A stretch of DNA of 27,926 bases from an uncultured Verrucomicrobiales bacterium. GTDB lineage: Bacteria > Verrucomicrobiota > Verrucomicrobiae > Limisphaerales > CANJSG01. The position numbers and the translations under genes were made by a program. The stretch is taken from NCBI GenBank assembly GCA_946480965.1, contig CAMLMI010000016.1, positions 1-27,926 of the forward strand, in the 5' to 3' direction. Each line of letters begins with the position of its first letter. Position 1 is the stretch's first letter. Below, piece after piece: positions 14,523-22,112 of the stretch. The notes under the pieces were generated by a model that saw only the letters and a program-made list of their open reading frames with translations, had not been told where the DNA came from and did no database searches.

Positions 14523-17402
14523 GTGGCCCGCGACCTGCCCATCTGGAAGGTGGCGGACGACATCGTCCGTCATCTCACCGGGAACAATCGCCTCGTCCTC
14601 GTCGCGCCGACCGGCTCCGGCAAGTCCACCCAAGTCCCTCAATTGCTCGCGGACTCGGGCCTGGTCGGTGGTAAACGCATCGTCGTGCTCCAGCCCCGCC
14701 GCGTGGCGGCCCGCACCTTGGCCGGGCGTGTGGCTTGGGAACGCGGCGGCAAGCTGGGTGGCGAAGTGGGCTACCAAGTGCGCTTCGAGGACCGCATCGG
14801 CGACGCCACCCGGATCTGCTTCGTCACCGAAGGCATTCTGCTCCGCTGGATGCAGGACGATCCGCAGCTCGCGGACATCGGCGTGATCGTCTTCGACGAA
14901 TTCCACGAGCGGAACCTGCTGAGCGACGTGGCGCTGGCCTTGGCCAAGCAGCTTCAATCGGGCACGTCCGTTTCCCATCCCTCGCCCCTCGGAGGGGAGA
15001 GGGTCAGGGTGAGGGGTGAAGCCACTCCGTCTAACGAGAGTTCCTCGCTCCTGAGCGGCCAACCCACCCCTGCCCCCTCCCAAGAGGGGAACCTTGAACG
15101 CGCGCCCGGCGGTCAAGAATCGTCCTGTCTTATCCCCTCCTCGGAGGGGTCAGGGGTGGGTTCCGGCAATCGACCGAAGAACCAAGCTCCAAGCCTTCGC
15201 CCCGACCTCAAGCTGATCGTCATGTCCGCCACGCTCGACGCCGAGCCGGTGGCGGACTACCTGACCATCGGCGGCGCGCGCTGCCCCATCGTCGTGTCCG
15301 AAGGGCAGATGTTCCCGGTGCAGATCACGCACTCCTTCGTGCCGGACGAAACGCCGATTCCCCAGCAGGCCGCCCGCGCCGTGGCCGAGCTGATCGATGC
15401 CGGCGAAGCGGGCGACGTGCTGGTCTTTATGCCCGGCATGGGCGAGATCCAGGCCACGATCAACGCGCTCCGTGCCGAACGGCTGGACGAACGCCTCGCG
15501 CTCATCCCGCTGCACGGCGAGCTGTCGCCGCAGGACCAGGACCTCGCCTTCGAGCCCAGTCCGCTCCGCAAGGTCGTTGTCGCCACCAACGTGGCCGAGA
15601 CCTCCGTGACCATCGACGGCGTCCGCCATGTCGTCGATTCCGGCCTGGCCCGCGTGGCGCGCTACGATTCGAACCGGGGATTGCAGACGCTGTTGATCGA
15701 GGAGATCAGCCGCGCTTCGGCCGATCAGCGCAAGGGCCGCGCCGGCCGCACCGGACCCGGCACCTGCCGCCGGCTCTGGACCGAGAGCAACCATCTCAAT
15801 CGTCCCGAGCGCAACACCCCGGAGATCCGCCGCGCCGACCTCGCGGAAACCGTCCTCCTGCTCCACTCGCTGGGCGTGCCGGACGCGACGACCTTCGACT
15901 GGTTGGACAAGCCCGAGACGCAGGCCGTGGCCCGGGCCGAGCGGCTGTTGCGCACGCTCGGAGCCATTGATCCGGTCACGAACCACCTCACGCCGGTCGG
16001 CCGGAAAATGCTGCGGCTGCCGATGCACCCGCGCTTCAGCCGGATGTTGGTCGAGGCCCAGCGCTTCAATTGCGTGGAGCAGGCCGCGCTCTGCGCCGCG
16101 CTCGTCAGCGGACGCGATCTGCTCACGCGCGTCAGCCGCGACGAGAAGCACATCGCCGACGCGCGCGAGACGTTTGAAGGCAGCCCGCTCTCGGACTTCT
16201 TCACCCTGCTGCGCGCCTACCAGCACGCGCGGAATCAGCGCTTCGATTTCGAATCCTGCCGCCGCTACGGCATCAACGCCAAGGTGGCCCGCGAAATGGA
16301 TCTGACCTTCCAGCAGTTGCTGGGTCTGGCGGAACGGGAAGGAATGCTGCGCAGCGAGAGTAGGACAGGCTTCCAGCCTGTCCCGGCCACTCCGTCCGAA
16401 TCAGCCGCCCAGACCCAGAGGGGCGGGCAGGATGCCCACCCTACCTCGTCCGACGAAGGCCTGCTCCGCAGCCTCTTCACCGGCTTCGCCGACCAGCTTT
16501 GCCAGCGCCTCAGCTCCGGCACGCTTGACGTGCAGCTGACCGAAGGCCGCACCGCCGCGCTCGTCCGCGAGAGCGTCGTGCAGAGCCCGCTCTTCGTCGC
16601 CGCGATGCTGAAGGAAGTGCAGAACCGCGGCGGCGGCACCACCACGCTGGTGGGCTTAGCCACGGCGGTGAAACGCGAGTGGATCGAGGAGTCGTTCCCC
16701 GATCAGCTTCAGATCGCCACCCGGCACGAATACGACCGCATCCACCGCCGCATCGCCGCCATCCGGCAAGTGCAGTTCCACGGCCTCACGCTCGCGCGCG
16801 ACCATCAGAAGGAGCTCGATCCCGCCGCCTGCGGCCGCGCTTTGGCCGACGCCTTTGGCCAAGGCGCGTTCGATCTGCCGAACCTCACGCACGAGGTGAA
16901 GCAGCTCATCGCGCGGACGAACTTCGTGGCCGCAGCCGCGCCCGAACTGGAGTTTCCCAAGCTGGCCGATGCCGGGCTCGTGGAGTTCTTCGCGCAGGCC
17001 TTCCACGGCATGTCCCTCGCCAAGGAAGCCCAAACCGCCGACCTCAAGGCCGCGTTCCTCCGGTTCCTCGGCAAGGACCGCCGCGAATGGCTCGACGCGC
17101 TCGCGCCCATCTCCATTCCGTGGCCCAGCGGCAAACCCGTGAAGCTCGCCTACGTTCCGGCCGGCACGGACGAGGACGGCATCCTCCAACCGCCCGAAGC
17201 CCAGGTGAAGCTGCTGGAATGCTTCGATCTGACGGAGCATCCCAAGCTCGTGGAAGGCACCGTGCCGGTCCGCCTCGCGCTGACCACGCCCGACGGCAAG
17301 CGCCTCGACGCGACGACCGATTGGCCGAGCTTCAAGGCGCTGACCTATCCGAAGCTGCGGGCGGGATTGGCCAAGAAGTTTCCCGGCTTCACCTGGCGCT
17401 GA
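14523..17402 (+). CDS. hrpB: ATP-dependent DExH helicase HrpB with two repeat-encoded insertions
   Basis: 959 residues, GTG at 14523. RecA-like helicase core: Walker A APTGSGKST (28-36), motif II DEFH (125-128) with the HrpB-type DEFHER, motif III SATL (235-238), and motif VI QRKGRAGRTG (402-411), then helicase-associated and HrpB C-terminal domains ending PGFTWR. The family is a DEAH/RHA-type putative RNA helicase whose cellular role is poorly defined. Two stretches have no counterpart in the family: about 146-226 (VSHPSPLGGERVRVRG..., between motifs II and III) and about 612-644 (RTGFQPVP ... GGQDAHPTS). Both coincide exactly with hairpin repeats in the DNA and keep the frame. Both lie at points where a surface loop is plausible, so the enzyme may stay active; this is inference. 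It converges with the dehydrogenase gene, with a 63-nt gap. Confidence 0.93.
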   Translation: MARDLPIWKVADDIVRHLTGNNRLVLVAPTGSGKSTQVPQLLADSGLVGGKRIVVLQPRRVAARTLAGRVAWERGGKLGGEVGYQVRFEDRIGDATRICFVTEGILLRWMQDDPQLADIGVIVFDEFHERNLLSDVALALAKQLQSGTSVSHPSPLGGERVRVRGEATPSNESSSLLSGQPTPAPSQEGNLERAPGGQESSCLIPSSEGSGVGSGNRPKNQAPSLRPDLKLIVMSATLDAEPVADYLTIGGARCPIVVSEGQMFPVQITHSFVPDETPIPQQAARAVAELIDAGEAGDVLVFMPGMGEIQATINALRAERLDERLALIPLHGELSPQDQDLAFEPSPLRKVVVATNVAETSVTIDGVRHVVDSGLARVARYDSNRGLQTLLIEEISRASADQRKGRAGRTGPGTCRRLWTESNHLNRPERNTPEIRRADLAETVLLLHSLGVPDATTFDWLDKPETQAVARAERLLRTLGAIDPVTNHLTPVGRKMLRLPMHPRFSRMLVEAQRFNCVEQAALCAALVSGRDLLTRVSRDEKHIADARETFEGSPLSDFFTLLRAYQHARNQRFDFESCRRYGINAKVAREMDLTFQQLLGLAEREGMLRSESRTGFQPVPATPSESAAQTQRGGQDAHPTSSDEGLLRSLFTGFADQLCQRLSSGTLDVQLTEGRTAALVRESVVQSPLFVAAMLKEVQNRGGGTTTLVGLATAVKREWIEESFPDQLQIATRHEYDRIHRRIAAIRQVQFHGLTLARDHQKELDPAACGRALADAFGQGAFDLPNLTHEVKQLIARTNFVAAAAPELEFPKLADAGLVEFFAQAFHGMSLAKEAQTADLKAAFLRFLGKDRREWLDALAPISIPWPSGKPVKLAYVPAGTDEDGILQPPEAQVKLLECFDLTEHPKLVEGTVPVRLALTTPDGKRLDATTDWPSFKALTYPKLRAGLAKKFPGFTWR
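14979..15003. repeat. Hairpin repeat inside hrpB (first insertion, left part)
   Basis: CCCTC (14979-14983) with GAGGG (14999-15003), and inside it CCCCTC-G-GAGGGG (14985-14997), form an almost perfect stem-loop. The following GTCAGGGTGAGGGGTG tail completes a repeat that I associate with dispersed intergenic elements in Verrucomicrobiota. Here it is translated as SPLGGERVRVRG within the helicase. Confidence 0.75.
15061..15162. repeat. Inverted-repeat pair inside hrpB (first insertion, right part)
   Basis: The arms 15061-15080 and 15143-15162 match as inverted repeats at 19 of 20 positions; the outer 12 bp (AACCCACCCCTG / CAGGGGTGGGTT) are perfect. Each arm continues into its own small hairpin (CCCTC/GAGGG on the left; CCCCTCC/GGAGGGG on the right). 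The 62-nt centre is non-repetitive. This is the layout of a two-REP (REPIN-like) element, of a different sequence family from the GTAG type elsewhere in the window. Confidence 0.8.
16360..16444. repeat. GTAG-type REP pair inside hrpB (second insertion)
   Basis: Left unit: GTAG (16360-16363), whose last G opens a 9-bp perfect stem GGACAGGCT/AGCCTGTCC (16363-16371, 16375-16383) with loop TCC. Right unit, inverted: a 9-bp stem with one mismatch (16421-16429 with 16433-16441), loop TCC when read on the minus strand, and CTAC at 16441-16444. Two facing units with the same foot and loop are the layout of a REPIN. It is translated as RTGFQPVP ... GGQDAHPTS. Confidence 0.85.
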
Positions 17403-17465
17403 ACCGCCAAAGCAGCGGGCACCGCGGCACGGCGTTCCGTCAATCGTGGCCTGTCCTGGCGGGCC

Positions 17466-20400
17466 TCATTCTCCCGGGACCTGCGCAGGATGCATCAGGT
17501 AGGCGACCAGGTCGCGGCGTTGCCGGGCGGAGAGGGATTCGAGCAAACCTTCGGGCATCATCGAGGCGGTGGATTCTTCGGCCTCCTCGATGGCGGTTCG
17601 CTCCAGCGTGGCGGTTTCGGTCTGGGTCTGGAGGGTCAGCGTCCGGTCGGTGCGCGCGGTGACGACGCCGTTGAGCACGCGGCCGTCCTTCAAGGTCAGC
17701 ACGGTCATCCGGTAAGTGGCGGCCACGACTGCGCCGGGATCGACGATGTTCTCCAGCAGGTAGTCGAGGTTCGCGCGCCCGGAACCCGTGAGATCGGGAC
17801 CGACCGAACCGCCTTCGCCGTAGAGCCGATGGCACGCAGCACAGGCTTGCTCGTAGAGCCGACGGCCTTGGGCAAGGTCGGCTTGGCGGAGGGTTTCGGG
17901 GAAAAGTTCGGCGCGGAGTTTTTCGATCGAAGCACGCTTGTCGGCGGCGGTGGTGGCGACGGTGCCCCAGACGTCGCCGAGGCGGGCGGTGAGCGCGGCG
18001 TCGTTCAAGCCGGCGATCTGGCGGGCGTGGAAGGGCGTGAGATGCGCCTTGGGCACGCGGCCATCGGCGAGCGCGTCGAGCAACGCGCGGGCGGCGGCGG
18101 AGCGCGTGACCATCGCGCCGAGCACGCGGGCGCGTTCGTCGGCGACAATCCACGGGTATTGCCCGAGGGCGAGCCCGGGAGCCTCGGGTGCTCCGAGCTG
18201 GAGCAGGCCCACCATGATGTCGGCCCGCAGCATGGGATCGCCGACCAGGGGTTTGAGCAGGGGCGCAAGATCCGGAGCGCCGGCGTCGAGCAATGCGCGC
18301 AGGGCGGTGCGGCGGGCATTGGCGTCGGCCTGGCCATCGGCGACGACGGCGCGGAGTTCGTCGAGCGCGCGACCGCTGCCGAAAAGAAGGTCGAGCTCGG
18401 CCAAGGTCTTGTTCAGCGTGGCGTCGGTCGTTGAGGTGAACGTGTCGCGGAAGGCGGCCCAACCCTCGGGCTCGGGCAGTTTGCGCCAGCCGCGCCAGGC
18501 TTCGGCGAAGCCTTGGAGAAGATCGGTTCGTAAGGCGGGATTTTTGGACAGGGAACCTTGCAGCAAGGCCGTCACGGGTTGGGATCGGGACTCGATGGCT
18601 TCGCCCAGACGACGCGCGATCAGCCGGCGCACGGTCGGAATCTCGGCGATGAGCGCGAGACGGACGCCACTGGCCGGATCGGCGGAGACGAGCGGCTCGA
18701 CGCCATACCAGAGCATGAGCGGGAGATTGTGGTCGGAGGCGTCCCCGGCATGGGCCAGGAGCGCCTGGGCAAGATTCACACGAGCCGCTGTCGGCAGCTT
18801 GGGCAGCGCGCTGGCCAGCGCGAGACGGACGGACGGAGCCGGATCGTTCTTGGCCAAATCGAGGAACGCCTTCTCGACCGAAGGCCAAGCGAACGAGTCA
18901 ACCGAGAAGCCGACACGCTCCGCCAGCAAACGCACGGCCCAGAGACGAAGATGCTCATCCCCGTCGCGAGTGGCCCCGGTGATCCGCTGGACCAGCCAAT
19001 CGGTCGATGGTCCGCCCACGGCGTTGAGGGCCCAAAGAACCCGGAGCCGTTCGGCGCGGTTCTGGTAGCTGTGGCGGCCAAACTCCTTGGTCAATTCGGC
19101 GAGAGGAATCGCGGGGTTGGCCTCCCGCGCCGTGCGCGTGGCCAGCACTTGGCGCGCTTGGCGGGCGGTCCATTCGTTGGAGCCGGTGAGCAGCGGCAAC
19201 AGTTCTTGGCCCGAGAGCCGGGTGAGATCACCAAAGACGGGTTTGGCCGGATCGCCGTAGGTGATCTTGTAGATGCGGCCGGAGCTGCGGTGGACACCGT
19301 CGTGTTCGTGGCATTCGCCGGTATCGGACCAGTCGGACAGGAAGACGCCGCCGTCGGGGCCCTGGATCAGATCGAGCCCGCGAAACCACGGGTCGCCGGA
19401 CTGGAAGAGGTCCGGTTCATGCCGCGCCACGTAGCCCGAGCCTCGGCGTTCGATCCGTTCCACGTTCAAACGGCGGCCGTGGAGATTCACGGTGAAAACC
19501 TTGCCGCGAAAGGCCGCGGGCCAGTTGTCGCCCTGATAGATCATCAAGCCGCTGTGGGCGTGGCCGCCGCCGAGGTTGTCGCTCTCGGCGGCGAAGGTTG
19601 TGCCGTCCTGCGAAGCGCGGCTCTTGGTCCAGCTCTGGCCGGTGTCGAAGTGGTAGTGGTCCGCGTGCTGGGGGATCAGCTCGTAGCTGTGCGGGTTCAC
19701 GTCCGCGCCGTGCATCCGCTGGAAATGCGCGCCGGGGATTGCGTGCCAGAAATGGCCGATGACCGTGTTGATGAAGAACGGTTCGCCCTCCGCGTTCCAG
19801 TCGAGGCCCCAGGGGTTCGTCGTGCCGTGGCTGACAGCCTCGATCACGCGGCGCACGGGATGGTAACGCCAGATGCCGCCGTTCATCACGACCCGGTTCG
19901 TCCCGGGCGTGCCGGGGCGGCCGATGTTCGCCTGGCTGGAGATGCCGACGCGACCCCAGAGCCAGCCATCGGGGCCCCACTTCAAACCGTTGGCGAAGGT
20001 GTGGTGGTTGCCGCCGCCGGTATCGAAGCCGTCGAGCAAGACCTCGGGTTCGCCGTCGGGAATGTCGTCGCCGTTCTTGTCCGCGACGAAGAGCAGTTGC
20101 GGCGGGCAAAGCAGGAACGCGCCGCCGTATCCGGTCTCGACGCTGGTGAGGATCTTGGCCCGGTCGAAGAAGACGGTGCGTTTATCGAACCGGCCGTCGT
20201 GGTCCGCGTCCTCGAAGATCAGCACGCGGTCCGAGAGGTTGGTGGCGAACTTCACCGCCGCCTCGGCGTAGGTGTAGTTCTCCGCCACCCAGAGCCGACC
20301 ACGCGGATCGAAGGCCATCGCGATGGGCTGACGCACATCGGGTTCGCTGGCGAAGACGGAGACCTTGAAGCAGGGCGGAAGCCGGAAAGACTTCGCCGCC

Positions 20401-20552
20401 GCTTCGGCCGACATGGGTTCGCGGCCGGGCTTCTCGGTGTTGTAGGCGTCGGGAAAACGGTCGGCGGCGTGCAGCGAATGGCCGGTAGGCAGGAGGCAGA
20501 GCAGCGCCGAGAGCACAGAGACGCTGGGCAGGATCGCTCGGACGGTGGGCAT
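17466..20552 (-). CDS. PVC-type membrane-bound dehydrogenase with HEAT-like repeats and C-terminal haem-c domain
   Basis: 1028 residues from ATG 20552; a TTG three codons upstream (20561) is less likely. The signal peptide (about 1-29, ending SLHAA) exports it to the periplasm. N-terminal beta-propeller-like dehydrogenase domain (about 45-440) with AMAFDPRGRLWVAENYTY, GNHHTFANGLKWGPDGWLWG and a GHAHSG segment; alpha-helical HEAT-like repeats (about 450-880); then a cytochrome c domain with CAACH (Cys904, Cys907, His908) and a GPDLTGSGR segment. This order is typical of the large putative dehydrogenases abundant in Planctomycetota and Verrucomicrobiota, thought to oxidise sugars or polyols; the substrate cannot be told here. 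It lies downstream of the cbb3 cluster on the same strand, 104 nt past the TauE/SafE-like gene, so transcription could continue into it. It ends convergent with hrpB. No intrinsic terminator is visible in the gap. Confidence 0.92.
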   Translation of the reverse strand: MPTVRAILPSVSVLSALLCLLPTGHSLHAADRFPDAYNTEKPGREPMSAEAAAKSFRLPPCFKVSVFASEPDVRQPIAMAFDPRGRLWVAENYTYAEAAVKFATNLSDRVLIFEDADHDGRFDKRTVFFDRAKILTSVETGYGGAFLLCPPQLLFVADKNGDDIPDGEPEVLLDGFDTGGGNHHTFANGLKWGPDGWLWGRVGISSQANIGRPGTPGTNRVVMNGGIWRYHPVRRVIEAVSHGTTNPWGLDWNAEGEPFFINTVIGHFWHAIPGAHFQRMHGADVNPHSYELIPQHADHYHFDTGQSWTKSRASQDGTTFAAESDNLGGGHAHSGLMIYQGDNWPAAFRGKVFTVNLHGRRLNVERIERRGSGYVARHEPDLFQSGDPWFRGLDLIQGPDGGVFLSDWSDTGECHEHDGVHRSSGRIYKITYGDPAKPVFGDLTRLSGQELLPLLTGSNEWTARQARQVLATRTAREANPAIPLAELTKEFGRHSYQNRAERLRVLWALNAVGGPSTDWLVQRITGATRDGDEHLRLWAVRLLAERVGFSVDSFAWPSVEKAFLDLAKNDPAPSVRLALASALPKLPTAARVNLAQALLAHAGDASDHNLPLMLWYGVEPLVSADPASGVRLALIAEIPTVRRLIARRLGEAIESRSQPVTALLQGSLSKNPALRTDLLQGFAEAWRGWRKLPEPEGWAAFRDTFTSTTDATLNKTLAELDLLFGSGRALDELRAVVADGQADANARRTALRALLDAGAPDLAPLLKPLVGDPMLRADIMVGLLQLGAPEAPGLALGQYPWIVADERARVLGAMVTRSAAARALLDALADGRVPKAHLTPFHARQIAGLNDAALTARLGDVWGTVATTAADKRASIEKLRAELFPETLRQADLAQGRRLYEQACAACHRLYGEGGSVGPDLTGSGRANLDYLLENIVDPGAVVAATYRMTVLTLKDGRVLNGVVTARTDRTLTLQTQTETATLERTAIEEAEESTASMMPEGLLESLSARQRRDLVAYLMHPAQVPGE

Positions 20553-20656
20553 GGGAGGCAATGGACGGGTTTGGGTCGAGTCGGCGCAATGGCGAAGTGC
20601 GCGATTCGACGGTGGGCCGTTGCCCCGCCTTCACGTGATCTTGGGGGCGATGGAAT

Positions 20657-21340
20657 TCAATGCGCGGCGCAGCAGGCCGGGGTTCCCGCGGAGAGGTCGG
20701 GGCTCAGGTAGGGGATGCCGAGGGACAGGCCCCGCAGGATGAGGAGCAGGGCCACGACGGCGAGGGAAGCGGGGATGAGCTTCTGCAAATGGAGACGGAA
20801 GGGGGCGAGGAAGGTCTTCCCCGAGAGCGACACGCCGAACATCAGCGGCACGGTGCCAAGGCCGAAGGCGGCCATGTATTCCATGCCGTGGGTCCAGTGG
20901 CCGGTGGCGAGGGACGCGGCGGCGGCGGCATAGACGAGGCCGCAGGGCAACAGGCCGTTGAGCATTCCCAGAAGGAGCAACGAGGACAGGGAGCGTTGTT
21001 GCAGCAGGCGACCGAGCTTGCCCTTCAACCAACCGACGGCGCGCACGACGGGCGGGGTGGTATAGCGGGTGGAGACGATCAGTCCGAGCAGGATGGCCAC
21101 GCCCGCGACGATGGAGAGCCAGCGCTGGACCCCGGCCAAGGCCAGGCTGCGGCCGAGCAGGCCGAAGATCGCACCGATGAGCGTGTAGGTGACGATGCGG
21201 CCGAGGTTGTAGGCGAGCCGACCGGTGATGAAGGAGGTCCACCCGCGTCCGGGATGGGGCAGGGCCAGGGCGATGGCACCGCACATGCCGACGCAGTGCA
21301 GGCTACCGACAAGGCCGAGCATGAACGCGGTCCAGATCAT
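20657..21340 (-). CDS. TauE/SafE-like (DsbD_2-type) membrane protein of the cbb3 cluster
   Basis: 227 residues, ATG 21340, about six TM helices. The paired motifs GLVGSLHCVGMCG (Cys16, Cys20) and GMLNGLLPCGLVYAA are those of the UreH/DsbD_2 domain usually annotated as sulfite exporter TauE/SafE. Members next to cbb3 genes have been proposed to act in copper supply or thiol redox during oxidase assembly; transport of sulfite is not implied. The C-terminus ends in a CysCys pair (TPACCAAH), possible metal ligands. It is separated from fixH by 198 nt containing a large inverted-repeat element, which may lower its expression relative to the upstream operon. Confidence 0.85.
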   Translation of the reverse strand: MIWTAFMLGLVGSLHCVGMCGAIALALPHPGRGWTSFITGRLAYNLGRIVTYTLIGAIFGLLGRSLALAGVQRWLSIVAGVAILLGLIVSTRYTTPPVVRAVGWLKGKLGRLLQQRSLSSLLLLGMLNGLLPCGLVYAAAAASLATGHWTHGMEYMAAFGLGTVPLMFGVSLSGKTFLAPFRLHLQKLIPASLAVVALLLILRGLSLGIPYLSPDLSAGTPACCAAH

Positions 21341-21355
21341 GGGATGGGCTGGACC

Positions 21356-21508
21356 AGGTAAGGCGAAGGCTCCGGCCGAGCCGCCGGAGGATTTCCACCG
21401 TTCAGGAAGGCGTCTTTGGCAACTCCGGAACGTCGGGGAGTTGCCAGTGAAGCTTCGGAAAACTTGAGGAACCGCAACGGCGGCTCGGCGGGAGCCTTCG
21501 CCCTACCT
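21356..21508. repeat. 153-bp MITE/REPIN-like element with 31-bp terminal inverted repeats
   Basis: The arms 21356-21386 and 21478-21508 are inverted repeats matching at 29 of 31 positions. An inner perfect 10-bp stem TGGCAACTCC/GGAGTTGCCA (21417-21426 with 21437-21446) sits near the centre. The right end reads CTAC (21503-21506) as in the GTAG-type REPs; the left has GTAA. It fills most of the gap between tauE/safE-like and fixH. It has no coding capacity that looks real, so it would need an enzyme supplied in trans. Confidence 0.85.
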
Positions 21509-21538
21509 GTGATCGTCCCGGTGATTTGCATCGCGCTC

Positions 21539-22003
21539 TCAGAGAACGACCGACTGGTCGTGGAAGAATTCCTCGTCGCCGACCTTCCAGGTCACGCGGA
21601 CTTTCCAGAGGCCGGACTGGAGCGACCTGGTGTCGATGCTCTGGACGGCTTCGCCTCCGAGCGAGAGCGGGATCTGCTGGTCCAGCTTGGCGTTGGAGGG
21701 GCGGTAGAGGTGGACGGTGCCGGTGGGTTTCTGGCGGGCGTGTTCCGGCGGCAAGACAATGCGGATGGCGCCTTCGGCGCGGGTGATGGCGACTTGGCGT
21801 TCGACGGCTTTGGTGCGGTTCACGCGGTCGATCTGCTGCTGGAACTTGATCTCCTCGTCGTAGTAGTCGGCACGGACGAGGTCCATCTTGTGGCCTTGGG
21901 CGAAGACGATGTAGCTGAAGACGCCGGTGGCGAAAAGAGCCATCCAAGCGATGATCGCGTAGGGCCAGAGGGAGCGCGGGGGCTGGGGGGCTGGGGTGTT
22001 CAT
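21539..22003 (-). CDS. ccoH: FixH/CcoH family cbb3 oxidase assembly protein
   Basis: 154 residues from ATG 22003. The frame is open further upstream, but the extra residues are Arg-rich and come from non-conserved intergenic DNA. One N-terminal TM helix (about 11-32, LWPYAIIAWMALFATGVFSYIVF) is followed by a periplasmic domain; VRADYYDEEIKFQQQIDRVNRT just after the helix is characteristic of FixH, and a beta-sandwich region follows (TGTVHLYRPS, GLWKVRVTW). The family is needed for assembly or stability of the cbb3 oxidase. It lies 109 nt downstream of ccoG, with a hairpin repeat in the gap, and 198 nt upstream of the TauE/SafE-like gene. Confidence 0.9.
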   Translation of the reverse strand: MNTPAPQPPRSLWPYAIIAWMALFATGVFSYIVFAQGHKMDLVRADYYDEEIKFQQQIDRVNRTKAVERQVAITRAEGAIRIVLPPEHARQKPTGTVHLYRPSNAKLDQQIPLSLGGEAVQSIDTRSLQSGLWKVRVTWKVGDEEFFHDQSVVL

Positions 22004-22073
22004 GGGAGCGAAGATGGGTTGGGCGACGGAGCGGCACCGGAAACGACGCTGCGCTGGTTTCCTCCGGATGTTT

Positions 22074-22098
22074 GGGCTGCGCGGCAACGCAGCCCTAC
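22074..22098. repeat. GTAG-type hairpin repeat between ccoG and ccoH
   Basis: A perfect 8-bp stem GGGCTGCG (22074-22081) and CGCAGCCC (22088-22095), 6-nt loop, with CTAC at 22095-22098 (GTAG on the minus strand). It is a single unit, between the stop of ccoG and the start of ccoH in the transcribed strand, where it could shape mRNA processing or decay. There is no T-run, so it is not a standard terminator. Confidence 0.8.
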
Positions 22099-22112
22099 CG
22101 ACTTGGTGAGGT

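Noticed and set aside
14960..16455. CRISPR array or tandem repeat in hrpB
   Set aside because: The repeats are few, hairpin-forming and inverted rather than regularly spaced direct repeats with unique spacers, and no cas gene is present.
20598..20640. A possible further REP hairpin (GGTGGGCCGTTGCCCCGCC) upstream of the dehydrogenase gene
   Set aside because: The stem is short with a mismatch and there is no GTAG foot; it cannot be told from chance in GC-rich DNA.
21337..21531. A 64-codon frame in the gap between ccoH and the TauE/SafE-like gene
   Set aside because: It is wholly made of the inverted-repeat element and its flanks, with no ribosome site and no protein-like pattern.
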